Source: Lamellibrachia columna
Lineage: Eukaryota; Annelida; Polychaeta; Sabellida; Siboglinidae
Direction of reading: 5' to 3'
NCBI GenBank assembly: GCA_963662155.1
Contig: OY759272.1
Coordinates: forward strand, 47,893,899-47,957,898
DNA: 64,000 nucleotides
Position 1 is the stretch's first letter. Each line of letters opens with the position of its first letter. Made by a program: the position numbers and the translations under genes. Positions 1 through 13,000 of the stretch are shown here, one piece after another. The notes under the pieces are model-generated. The model did not search any database. It had not been told where the DNA came from and saw only the letters and a program-made list of their open reading frames with translations.

Positions 1-1019
1 TAACATTGTAGTTGACAACAAATGTGATGTATTTGGTGACAGACAATCCTTGTAGTTGATACAAATGTGATGTGTTTGGTGAGACTAACTTTGTAGTTAA
101 AACAGCAAATGTTGTGATTTGCATGGTGACAGACTAATCTTGTAGTTGACAGCAAATGTTGTGATGTGTTTGGTGACAGACTAACCTTGTAGTTGACAAC
201 AAATGTGATGTGTTTGGTGAGACTAAATTTGTAGTTAAAACAGCAAATGTTGTGATTTGCATGGTGACAGACTAACCTTGTAGTTGACAGCAAATGTTGT
301 GATTTGCATGTTGACAGACTAACCGTGTAGTTGACAGCAAATGTTCTGATTTGCATGTTGACTGACTAACCTTGTAGTTGACAGCAAATGTTGTGATTTG
401 CATGGTGACAGACTAACCTTGTAGTTGACAGCAAATGTTGTGATTTGCATGTTGACAGACTAACCGTGTAGTTGACAGCAAATGTTGTGATTTGCATGTT
501 GACTGACTAACCTTGTAGTTGACAGCAAATGTTGTGATTTGCATGTTGACTGACTAACCTTGTAGTTGACAGCAAATGTTGTGATTTGCATGTTGACAGA
601 CTAACCTTGTAGTTGACAGCAAATGTTGTGATTTGCATGTTGACTGACTAACCTTGTAGTTGACAGCAAATGTTGTTATTTGCATGTTGACTGACTAACC
701 TTGTAGTTGACAGCAAATGTTGTGATTTGCATGTTGACAGACTAACCTTGTAGTTGACAGCAAATGTTGTGATTTGCATGTTGACTGACTAACCTTGTAG
801 TTGACAGCAAATGTTGTTATTTGCATGTTGACTGACTAACCTTGTAGTTGACAGCAAATGTTGTGATTTGCATGTTGACAGACTAACCTTGTAGTTGACA
901 GCAAATGTTGTGATTTGCATGTTGACTGACTAACCTTGTAGTTGACAGCAAATGTTGTTATTTGCATGTTGACTGACTAACCTTGTAGTTGACAGCAAAT
1001 GTTGTTATTTGCATGGTGA
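1..1019 (-). repeat. 47-bp minisatellite copied from the exon 25/intron border
   Basis: About 21 head-to-tail copies of a 47-bp unit, becoming more divergent below base 190 and continuing past the left edge. On the minus strand each unit carries the last coding bases of exon 25 (ATGCAAATAACAACATTTGC and onward through AACTACAAG) followed by the donor GTTAGT. The copy touching exon 25 is the functional border. Because 47 is not a multiple of three, using a later donor would shift the frame and hit a TAA soon after. Confidence 0.95.
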
Positions 1020-1093
1020 CAGAGATCAGATAGATGGTGGAATTGAGAAGTGTAGGTTTGAACGTTTCATCCAAGTTGACAAACTTCTCATCT
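982..1093 (-). CDS. ATP13A1: ATP13A1 exon 25, last one in the window
   Basis: 112 bases encoding [20 protein letters not shown] and [12 protein letters not shown], matching the human FVDLYKEFEPSLVNSTVY...FAINYKG. The acceptor is TTGTAG|A and the donor AAG|GTTAGT. About 35 bases of its 3' end plus the donor are the source of the 47-bp minisatellite that runs to the left edge. Confidence 0.93.
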
Positions 1094-4000
1094 CTACAAG
1101 TAAAACATATTAAAACATAACTTTACCAGCCACACAAACAACTAGGGAGCAATATATGCCATTTGTTGCTACATGTGTATTGCATACATATTTTATTCAC
1201 CACCCAAAGCATGTCTTGTAAAGAATACTGTCTGTATGATTAGGTTTCATTGCTTGAAATTACCACACACCTGAGTGAAATACGCACATTATGTTAACAG
1301 TTAATGCAAACAATTGTGTTAATGACCTTCAGAATTAGACACAGATACATTGCCAGAAATATGGGTTTAAATGTGACCTTAATTAAACAGCCACACAGGG
1401 TGGTATGAATATTAACCAATGAAGTCCCCACTCTTAGATGTCAGTTAGTTTTACATGTCTGCATTCCAACAGAAGAACCTAGTCATGCATAGCAAGATCT
1501 CAGGAAAACATGAAAAACCATCATGGACAAGAACTCTCGTGGATGAGTTAAAGCAAGTCCCAATCTAATAACAATAACATCAATTTACAATTAAGGTAAA
1601 TAAATACAACATATTTCATTGTTTATAATGTTGCGTAAATAGATTTTGTTTGATTTACCAGGTATTTTGTATCTGCACTTGCTACATTCTGACATAGCAA
1701 TAGAATGTAAATTTGCAGCAATGTTAAGTGTTTCTCTGCAAAGACATCACACAACACCTAGTACAGTGCAAGTCCATAATAACCAAACTTGTTTCAATCT
1801 GACTTGCTGTGTTCCTTCATTGGACGACAGAAGCATATCATTTCAAAGTACGTTGCAGGCTTCTTCCAAGGGCCACACACACTGTTGTCCAGGCTGGGAC
1901 AGTAAAGAAAAATGCTAAAATCTGCCTTGGACATAGCAAAATGTAACTAAAACACAGAAAAGGAGGACATACTTGGGCGGTGTGCGGGCCTCGGCCTCCT
2001 GCTTCAGGTAGACGAGACTACAGAAGTGAATGAGAAACTGCAGCAGCACCGTCAACAGAGTGTACACGTTGAATATGTTGGGATGTGGACGACTCTTCGA
2101 CAGCAACTTCAAAGGCTACAACAGAAGACACAGGAAGATGCACAGAGACAGACAACATTGAAGGCCATCTTCACTTGCCTGGCTCCGTCCACTTCCACGG
2201 CAACAACAATACGTGTCAATTAAATAAATTTTACAAAATATATTTTGAAAGATCCATTCACTGTTGGCTTATAAGTAAACATAATTCATTTGGAGCTTTA
2301 TCTGACATAATCTCTCGTAATATTATTTAGCAGATAAGACATGGGATGCCAAGGAGGGGAGGCAGCCACATTGTCACAAGAGTTTAAAAGAGAACTTAAC
2401 AACACAAACAGTCATTACCTGACAAGAAGAAACATACAGGGTGACCTCTCACCTTTGACCTAGATATAAAGAGGAAGCAGCCAGCCAGTAGAAGGCCCTG
2501 TAGTGTTGCCTGCATGTCACTGAACTTGACGCCATCGAGGTAGAGGACACTCTGACTGTAGGCAAGGATGAGGGCATTGAGAGCCAGGATCTTGAACATC
2601 TGCAGGGTGGTGACCAGGGTGCAACGCCCCTGCTTGATGATATGACACACTACAACAGGACCAGGTCAGGGCAAAGGTTACAACAGGGCACCGTCTCCAG
2701 CGCAGGTCAAAGGTTACAACAGGGCACCGTCTACAGCTCAGCTCAAGGGTTACAACAGGGCAACATCTCCAGCTCAGGTCAAAGGTTACAACATATGACC
2801 GTGAGTTAGACTGACCACATGCTGTAATTGACAGCTTGGAGGTGAAGGGGGCTGAGAGATGACCATGAGTTAGACTGACCACACGCAGTAGTGGACAGCT
2901 TGGACGTGAAGGGGGCTGCGATGCTGGCGTCCCCGAGCCTCACGACCTGGGCCTTCTCCTCCTCCTCCAGGTCCTTCAACATCTGTGATATCTTCTTCTG
3001 CAATAGCAAATCACATCACATCAGTCACGTGTCTGTCTCTAAGGACAGGCTTAACCCAACCCTTCAGCTGTGTGTTTGTGCTTGTAACAACAGTGTGTTT
3101 GTTGTGACAACTGTGTGTCTGTGCTTGTGACAACAGTGTGTTTGTTGTGACAACTGTGTGTCTGTGCTTGTGACAACAGTGTGTTTGTTGTGACAACTGT
3201 GTGTCTGTGCTTGTGACAACAGTGTGTTTGTTGTGACAACTGTGTGTCTGTGCTTGTGACAACAGTGTGTTTGTTGTGACAACTGTGTGTCTGTGCTTGT
3301 GACAACAGTGTGTTTGTTGTGACAACTGTGTGTCTGTGCTTGTGACAACAGTGTGTTTGTTGTGACAACTGTGTGTCTGTGCTTGTGACAACAGTGTGTT
3401 TGTTGTGACAACTGTGTGTCTGTGCTTGTGACAACAGTGTGTTTGTTGTGACAACTGTGTGTCTGTGCTTGTGACAACAGTGTGTTTGTTGTGACAACTG
3501 TGTGTCTGTGCTTGTGACAACAGTGTGTTTGTTGTGACAACTGTGTGTCTGTGCTTGTGACAACAGTGTGTTTGTTGTGACATCTGTGTGTCTGTGCTTG
3601 TGACAACAGTGTGTTTGTTGTGACATCTGTGTGTCTGTGCTTGTGACAACAGTGTGTTTGTTGTGACAACTGTGTGTTTGTGCTTGTGGCAACAGTGTGT
3701 TTGTGCTTGTGACAACTGTGTGTTCATATTTATGACAACTATATGTTCGTGTTTGTGACAACTCTGTGTTAGTGTTTGTGACAACTCTGTGTTTTTAGCC
3801 ACTACAGAATTGTCAAAAAGGAAGAGTGTGACTGAAGTTTGTTAAATTTAAAGTTATAGAGTGTGAATAGGTTAAGTAATATTAATCTAATTAACAATGT
3901 GTGTTTTGTGCCATCATACTGAAGTTACCAGATCAGTAATATTCAATGAAAATGTTTAATTTTTTTTCATATAAAGCGATACTGTTTAGTTAATGTAACT

Positions 4001-7000
4001 ACCTGTGAGGGGGCGAGGTTGTCGCCCCTTGCCACCGCCCTGTTCTTGGCTGCTCTGCCCACTGGCCTACCCCGGGACATCAAGGACGTCCGGTCTGGTA
4101 TTGTCTCTATGTCCTGCGCCAGTGACATAGAGACGTGACAAATGACATCATAGGATAGCAATGTTCAGCGTTACAACCAAGAGTTGCTGACCACTGAATT
4201 TTGACTGGTGCCAGCCACTCCCGGAACAGGACAGGTGCTAGGTACTTCTTCTAGCGACTATCTCTTATGTTCTAGCAAGCAACAGATACAGCAGAATGCT
4301 AACAGGAGAACAGCCACAAACCCAGGTGGTCAGGCAAGACAGTGGTTGCCAGTTGTAAGCTACTCAAGTATTACAAACTAGCAGTCAAACTAGTGACTTA
4401 CATACATCCAAATGGATGAGTGCCAGGCCTTCTCACATCGTACCAGTACTACACTAAGTCTTGTTAGTGAACCAACAGTATTGGCCATAAGCTCAAAAAC
4501 AGTCTGTTTTTGTAAACTGCATTACACATTTTGTTGCGTGTTTCACGTGTGTTTTCAGAGAGAATAGATAAGTCCACTCAGCTTAGCCTCTACATCAAGT
4601 AAACGTGCTGTGATCACTGCACAGGCAAATGAAGGATTGTCAACTTGAGATACTGCCAAACGTAGATATGCGAGCAATATGTACTTATGGAAAGGGCTCC
4701 TAAGAGAGTGTCAACAGACCTTTATTGACAAATGTTTGGCCTCCTTGACACTAAACTTGGCTCGTAGTTTGGCTAAAGGCTGCTGTGGCTCCTCAACTCA
4801 CCTCCTCTTTCCTCCTCTTCCTCTCCGGGGGTTGTTCCGGACCATTTGCCAACAGCGCCACCCCTGTAGTAGAGACATGTTATAAAATTGTAAAAACAGC
4901 GGGGTTTTGGCATAAATTAGGTAGTTGAACAATAATAGGGTTTTATGATGCATTCAGATTCAGTGGGTATTGTTCACTTACTGAATAGTAGCTTTAAAGT
5001 CTTTTTAAAACACTCCATTAAGCTGAGCACAAAGGAAAGATCATTTAACAAGATTGCCATCCAAGCCAAAGGCCCAGATGGCAAGTGGACAAGGAAGCCA
5101 TTGGCTTATCAAAAGTAAAAAAATTGTTCATCTATGTGTAACCCGCCCTCCTGAGATACATGTCACCCTTGTTTTTAAACATATTCACGCTGCTAGCATT
5201 TACACAATCTGTAGATAATTTGTTCCATTAATTTATTGTCCCCTGTGAGAACGAGTACTTCTTCATATCCAATCTACACTAATCCTTTACTAATGTAGTG
5301 TCCTCTAGTTCTACTATCTTTTTGAGTGAGAAAAAATATTTCTATCAATATTTTCACACCCATTTAATGTCTGAAAAACTTCAATCTGATTTCCCCTTAA
5401 CCTCTTTTTTCTTTTCTGTTTTTCTTTCTCTACGGTTGTTAAACCACATTCTTTTAGTCATTCATAACAAAGGTCTCTCAGTTCTGGAATCAGTTAGTTG
5501 CTCTCCTCTGTATTCTTTCAAGTGTATCTATATCCTTCTTATGATATTGTCTCCAGGCTCCTATACAGAATTCTAAATGAGGCCTTACTATTGCTTTATA
5601 CAGATTATAATTAGGTCTGTTATATTTCTCCTAATTAAGAATTTGATTACCCTTTGAAGCTGCAATACCACACTGCTCTGAAACTTTCATATCAGCACTT
5701 ATTGTTACTCCGAAGTCCTTTTCTTTTACGGTAGTACCTATTATCTCTAATTTTAAGGATTACATCCAAGTTCCCATGTCCTGTGTGTAAGCATCTGTAT
5801 TTCTCAAAATTTAATAGCATCTGCCATTTTTCAGACCATTTAACTAATTTGTCTAGATCATTATGTAAATGTTATTTATCACCATATTTGTTAACCTTTC
5901 TAAACAGTTTTGTGTCATTCGCAAATTTCAGTACGTTGCTTGTTATATTATTGTCCAAGTCATTGATATATATTAAGAATAATAAAGGTCCTAATACTGA
6001 TCCTTGTGGTACCCCACTAAAAACTGATTTCCAGTTTAAAACTTCCCCATCTACTACAACACGCTGTCTTCTGTCAGTCAGCCATTGTTCTATCCAGTCG
6101 ATTATTCCATCCCCGATAACATGGGCTTTTAATGTAAGTAGTAATCTTTGATTTGGCACTTTGTCAAAAGCTTTCTGAAAATTTACTGGTGAACCCTCGT
6201 CTATCCAATTAGTAATTTCGTCGAAAAAACATAACATAAATTATTTGTTAAGCATGATCTCGCTTTTAGGAATCCTTGTTAAGATGGATTTAATAATTTG
6301 AGTGTAACGAGGAAGTCCTACGGTCTTTAGTTAACCGTTCTAATAATTTCCAAATCACTGATGTTAAATTCATTGGTCTGTGACTTCTCAAACCCTTTTT
6401 AAATAATGGCATGTTTGTTTCTTTCCATTCACTCGGAACCACCCCCTCTTTTAGCGACAAGTTGAACACCTTTGCAAGTGTATGTTGACGAATGTTAGCA
6501 ATATAATTTAGATAAAATGTTCACTTAGATAATAAATGCCATATTTGTCCTATTAAGTGTACTGTACACTTGACAAATGTTTGAGATGCAGAAAGTCACA
6601 AATTGTATTTTTTTACCAAAATCTGTGTAAAAACAAATAATGCAATTTTTTTCACCAGGAGACACCACTTTTTAATTAATCCACCAGTTGACATCATGGC
6701 TGGCAGTAAAACTTGTCAACACAACAAAATGTTACAAAGGGCGTCCACTGAGATCTGGGTACTGCACTCAGACAGTTATGATAAACCATGTGAGACCGCA
6801 AAAATTTGGGCAGGACACATATGAAGACTCAACAGAAGTGACTGTCAAGATATTCAAGGAAGGGACTGGGTTGGAGTACGTTTCTTAGGGCATGTACGCT
6901 AAATAGGTCCTGTAAGGTCTGTCTACTCATTAGACCAACCACAAATAGGTCCTGTAAGGTCTGTCTACTCATTAGACCAACCACAAATAGGTCCTGTAAG

Positions 7001-10000
7001 GTCTGTCTACTCATTAGACCAACCACAAATAGGTCCTGTAAGGTCTGTCTACTCATTAGACCAACCACAAATAGGTCCTGTAAGGTCTGTCTACTCATTA
7101 GACCAACCACAAATAGGTCCTGTAAGGTCTGTCTACTCATTAGACCAACCACAAATAGGTCCTGTAAGGTCTGTCTACTCATTAGACCAACCACAAATAG
7201 GTCCTGTAAGGTCTGTCTACTCATTAGACCAACCACAAATAGGTCCTGTAAGGTCTGTCTACTCATTAGACCAACCACAAATAGGTCCTCTAAGGTCTGT
7301 CTACTCATTAGACCAACCACAAATAGGTCCTGTAAGGTCTGTCTACTCATTAGACCAACCACAAATAGGTCCTGTAAGGTCTGTCTACTCATTAGACCAA
7401 CCACAAATAGGTCCTGTAAGGTCTGTCTACTCATTAGACCAACCACAAATAGGTCCTCTAAGGTCTGTCTACTCATTAGACCAACCACAAATAGGTCCTC
7501 TAAGGTCTGTCTACTCATTAGACCAACCACAAATAGGTCCTGTAAGGTCTGTCTACTCATTAGACCAACTACAAATAGGTCCTCTAAGGTCTGTCTACTC
7601 ATTAGACCAACCACAAATAGGTCCTGTAAGGTCTGTCTACTCATTAGAACAACCACAAATAGGTCCTCTAAGGTCTGTCTACTCATTAGACCAACCACAA
7701 ATAGGTCCTGTAAAGTCTGTCTACTCATTAGACCAACCACAAATAGGTCCCCTAAGGTCTGTCTACTCATTAGACCAACCACAAATAGGTCCTCTAAGGT
7801 CTGTCTACTCATTAGACCAACCACAAATAGGTCCTCTAAGGTCTGTCTACTCATTAGACCAACCACAAATAGGTCCTGTAAGGTCTGTCTACTCATTAGA
7901 CCAACCACAAATAAGTCCTCTAAGGTCTGTCTACTCATTAGACCAACCACAAATAGGTCCTGTAAGGTCTGTCTACTCATTAGACCAACCACAAATAGGT
8001 CCTCTAAGGTCTGTCTACTCATTAGACCAACCACAAATAGGTCCTGTAAGGTCTGTCTACTCATTACAACAACCACAAATAGGTCCTCTAAGGTCTGTCT
8101 ACTCATTAGACCAACCACAAATAGGTCCTCTAAGGTCTGTCTACTCATTAGACCAACCACAAATAAGGCAAAATCAGCTATAAGAAAAAAATTACTTTAA
8201 TACCTTTATTTTTATATAGCACAATTTCCTTACAATGCTCAATGGGTTTTATATAAGTAATTAAATTAGAAATAAAATATTGCTAAATACAATTATATAT
8301 CCTAAAAACAATTTCAGTAAAGACTGATGGTATAATACAGCCACAAGCCATCGGTTGACCACAGTGAACGCTTGGTGGGGTGGCTATTCAACTTGATAAG
8401 ATAAAGACTGAGGATGTAATACAGCCACAAGCCATCGGCTGACCACAGTGAACAAGTGGTGGGGTGGCTATTCAACTTGATAAGATAAAGACTGAGGATG
8501 TAATACAGCCACAAGCCATCGGCTGACCGCAGTGAACGCTTGGTGGGGTGGCTATTCAACTTGATAAGATAAAGACTGAGGATGTAATACAGCCACAAGC
8601 CATCGGCTGACCACAGTGAACGCGTGGTGGGGTGGCTATTCAACTTGATAAGATAAAGACTGAGGATGTAATACAGCCACAAGCCATCGGCTGACCGCAG
8701 TGAACGCTTGGTGGGGTGGCTATTCAACTTGATAAGATAAAGACTGAGGATGTAATACAGCCACAAACCATCGGCTGACCACAGTGAACGCTTGATGGGG
8801 TGGCTATTCAACTTGATAAGATAAAGACTGAGGATGTAATACAGCCACAAGCCATCGGCTGACCACAGTGAACGCTTGATGGGGTGGCTATTCAACTTGA
8901 TAAGATAAAGACTGAGGATGTAATACAGCCACAAGCCATCGGCTGACCACAGTGAACGCGTGGTGGGGTGGCTATTCAATTTGATAAGATAAAGACTGAG
9001 GATGTAATACAGCCACAAACCATCGGCTGACCACAGTGAACGCTTGATGGGGTGGCTATTCAACTTGATAAGATAAAGACTGAGGATGTAATACAGCCAC
9101 AAGCCATCGGCTGACCACAGTGAACGCTTGATGGGGTGGCTATTCAACTTGATAAGATAAATACTGAGGATGTAATACAGCCACAAGCCATCGGCTGACC
9201 ACAGTGAACGCGTGGTGGGGTGGCTATTCAACTTGATAAGATAAAGACTGAGGACGTAATACAGCCACAAACCATCGGCTGACCACAGTGAACGCGTGGT
9301 GGGGTGGCTATTCAACTTGATAAGATAAAGACTGAGGATGTAATACAGCCACAAGCCATCGGCTGACCACAGTGAACGCGTGGTGGGGTGGCTATTCAAC
9401 TTGATAAGATAAAGACTGAGGATGTAATACAGCCACAAGCCATCGGCTGACCACAGTGAACGCGTGGTGGGGTGGCTATTCAACTTGATAAGATAAAGAC
9501 TGAGGACGTAATACAGCCACAAGCCATCGGCTGACCACAGTGAACGCGTGGTGGGGTGGCTATTCAACTTGATAAGATAAAGACTGAGGATGTAATACAG
9601 CCACAAGCCATCAGCTGACCACAGTGAAAGCGTGGTGGGGTGGCTATTCAACTTGATAAGATAAAGACTGAGGATGTAATACAGCCACAAGCCATCCGCT
9701 GACCGCAGTGAACGCTTGGTGCGGTGGCTATTCAACTTGATAAGATAAAGACTGAGGATGTAATACAGCCACAAGCCATCAGCTGACCGCAGTGAACGGG
9801 TGGTGGGGTGGCTATTCAACTTGATAAGATAAAGACTGAGGATGTAATACAGCCACAAGCCATCCGCTGACCGCAGTGAACGCTTGGTGCGGTGGCTATT
9901 CAACTTGATAAGATAAAGACTGAGGATGTAATACAGCCACAAGCCATCGGCTGACCACAGTGAACGCGTGGTGGGGTGGCTATTCAACTTGATAAGATAA

Positions 10001-13000
10001 AGACTGAGGATGTAATACAGCCACAAGCCATCAGCTGACCGCAGTGAACGCGTGGTGGGGTGGCTATTCAACTTGATAAGATAAAGACTGAGGACGTAAT
10101 ACAGCCACAAGCCATCGGCTGACCACAGTGAACGCGTGGTGGGGTGGCTATTCAACTTGATAAGATAAAGACTGAGGATGTAATACAGCCACAAGCCATC
10201 GGCTGACCGCAGTGAACGCTTGGTGGGGTGGCTATTCAACTTGATAAGATAAAGACTGAGGACGTAATACAGCCACACCACAAGCCATCGGCTGACCACA
10301 GTGAACGCGTGGTGGGGTGGCTATTCAACTTGATAAGATAAAGACTGAGAATGTAATACAGCCACAAGCCATCGGCTGACCACAGTGAACGCGTGGTGGG
10401 GTGGCTATTCAACTTGATAAGATAAAGACTGAGGATGTAATACAGCCACAAGCCATCAGCTGACCGCAGTGAACGCGTGGTGGGGTGGCTATTCAACTTG
10501 ATAAGATAAAGACTGAGGACGTAATACAGCCACAAGCCATCGGCTGACCACAGTGAACGCGTGGTGGGGTGGCTATTCAACTTGATAAGATAAAGACTGA
10601 GGATGTAATACAGCCACAAGCCATCGGCTGACCACAGTGAACGCTTGGTGGGGTGGCTATTCAACTTGATAAGATAAAGACTGAGGACGTAATACAGCCA
10701 CAAGCCATCGGCTGACCGCAGTGAACGCTTGGTGGGGTGGCTATTCAACTTGATAAGATAAAGACTGAGGATGTAATACAGCCACACCACAAGCCATCGG
10801 CTGACCACAGTGAACGCGTGGTGGGGTGGCTATTCAACTTGATAAGATAAAGACTGAGAATGTAATACAGCCACAAGCCATCGGCTGACCGCAGTGAACG
10901 CTTGGTGGGGTGGCTATTCAACTTGATAAGATAAAGACTGAGGATGTAATACAGCCACAAGCCATCCGCTGACCGCAGTGAACGCGTGGTGGGGTGGCTA
11001 TTCAACTTGATAAGATAAAGACTGAGGATGTAATACAGCGACAAGCCATCGGCTGACCACAGTGAACGCGTGGTGGGGTGGCTATTCAACTTGATAAGAT
11101 AAAGACTGAGGATGTAATACAGCCACAAGCCATCCGCTGACCGCAGTGAACGCGTGGTGGGGTGGCTATTCAACTTGATAAGATAAAGACTGAGGATGTA
11201 ATACAGCCACAAGCCATCAGCTGACCACAGTGAACGCTTGGTGGGGTGGCTATTCAACTTGATAAGATAAAGACTGAGGATGTAATACAGCCACAAGCCA
11301 TCGGCTGACCACAGTGAACGCGTGGTGGGGTGGCTATTCAACTTGATAAGATAAAGACTGAGGATGTAATACAGCCACAAGCCATCGGCTGACCGCAGTG
11401 AACGCGTGGTGGGGTGGCTATTCAACTTGATAAGATAAAGACTGAGGATGTAATACAGCCACAAGCCATCGGCTGACCGCAGTGAACGCATGGTGGGGTG
11501 GCTATTCAACTTGATAAGATAAAGACTGAGGATGTAATACAGCCACAAGCCATCGGCTGACCGCAGTGAACGCGTGGTGGGGTGGCTATTCAACTTGATA
11601 AGATAAAGACTGAGGATGTAATACAGCCACAAGCCATCGGCTGACCACAGTGAACGCGTGGTGGGGTGGCTATTCAACTTGATAAGATAAAGACTGAGGA
11701 TGTAATACAGCCACAAGCCATCGGCTGACCACAGTGAATGCGTGGTGGGGTGGCTATTCAACTTGATAAGATAAATACTGAGGATGTAATACAGCCACAA
11801 GCCATCGGCTGACCACAGTGAACGCGTGGTGGGGTGGCTATTCAACTTGATAAGATAAAGACTGAGGATGTAATACAGCCACAAGCCATCGGCTGACCAC
11901 AGTGAACGCTTGGTGGGGTGGCTATTCAACTTGATAAGATAAAGACTGAGGATGTAATACAGCCACAAGCCATCGGCTGACCACAGTGAACGCGTGGTGG
12001 GGTGGCTATTCAACTTGATAAGATAAAGACTGAGGATGTAATACAGCCACAAGCCAGCTACTTGAAGGAGTATCACCTTGACCTCAGTTGGAGGTTACTT
12101 AGTATCACCTTGACCTCAGTTGGAGGTTACTTAGTATCACGTTGACCTCAGTTGGAGGTTACTTACCTACATGTGCATGTTTCAGCGCCCCGACGTCATT
12201 TGTGCCGTCTCCACACATCATTGTGACATAGCCCTGAGCCTTCAGGGACGTAATCACCAATTCCTGGCACGATCACAAAATGTCTCGGTTTTAAAATTAC
12301 TGTTATGAAATAAACAATTATGGTACTACGGATGTAAGTTTGAATATATAAAGAGCATCTGTATCTGCAAACATCTACGTGTTAAAATAAGTGCTAAAAT
12401 CTCCCAAAATAAGAATGAAACATGTGAACAAAATGACATCTACTTGATGTAACCAAATAAAAAAGGTATGTTCTTATATGGCGCAGTATCCAGTCCTTGG
12501 GACTGCTCAAAGCACTGTATGCTTCACCCCTGGCAGACCTGTTCAATCCAACACTATCTTGACTTCTCTGGGAAGCACTCAGCCATGCTGCAATTACTGC
12601 ATGAAGACTATTCATATACCTGTCTGCAGCCAGGTACTCATTTATGCAGTGGAAGCAACGATAAACTTGATGCCCTTTGTGAGTACGGAGACAGCTCAGA
12701 AAAATACACTTAACCATCTCAATAATTTCTTACAAGGAGTTAGATGAAACGAATGTTGTGATTTAACAGTAGCAGAAGGTAGTACTATTATAGAGAAGGT
12801 ATGGTTTATGACAGGCAGAAGATTGGAGGTCCCTCAAGAGAGGTGGTTAGTATGTTGAGTAATAAGGCTGCTGATGTTGAAACTGGGAAATCTGTAAACT
12901 AGTGATCCTTAAGATAATAATAATAATGAACTTCTATAGGTAAATAGTCTATAAGGTACGTAGCCCATAAGGTAAATAGTCTATAAGGTAAGTAGCCCAT

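Noticed and set aside
3011..3802. 263-codon Cys/His-rich frame resembling a zinc-finger repeat
   Set aside because: The CCHKH pattern comes from the 43-bp minisatellite and has no zinc-finger spacing logic.
6829..8160. 443-codon open frame with period [14 protein letters not shown]
   Set aside because: Translation of the 42-bp minisatellite in an intron; no start context or homology.
8314..12076. Open frames of 661, 190 and 443 codons on the minus strand
   Set aside because: They are translations of the 84-bp array, open only because 84 is a multiple of three, and lie inside an ATP13A1 intron.
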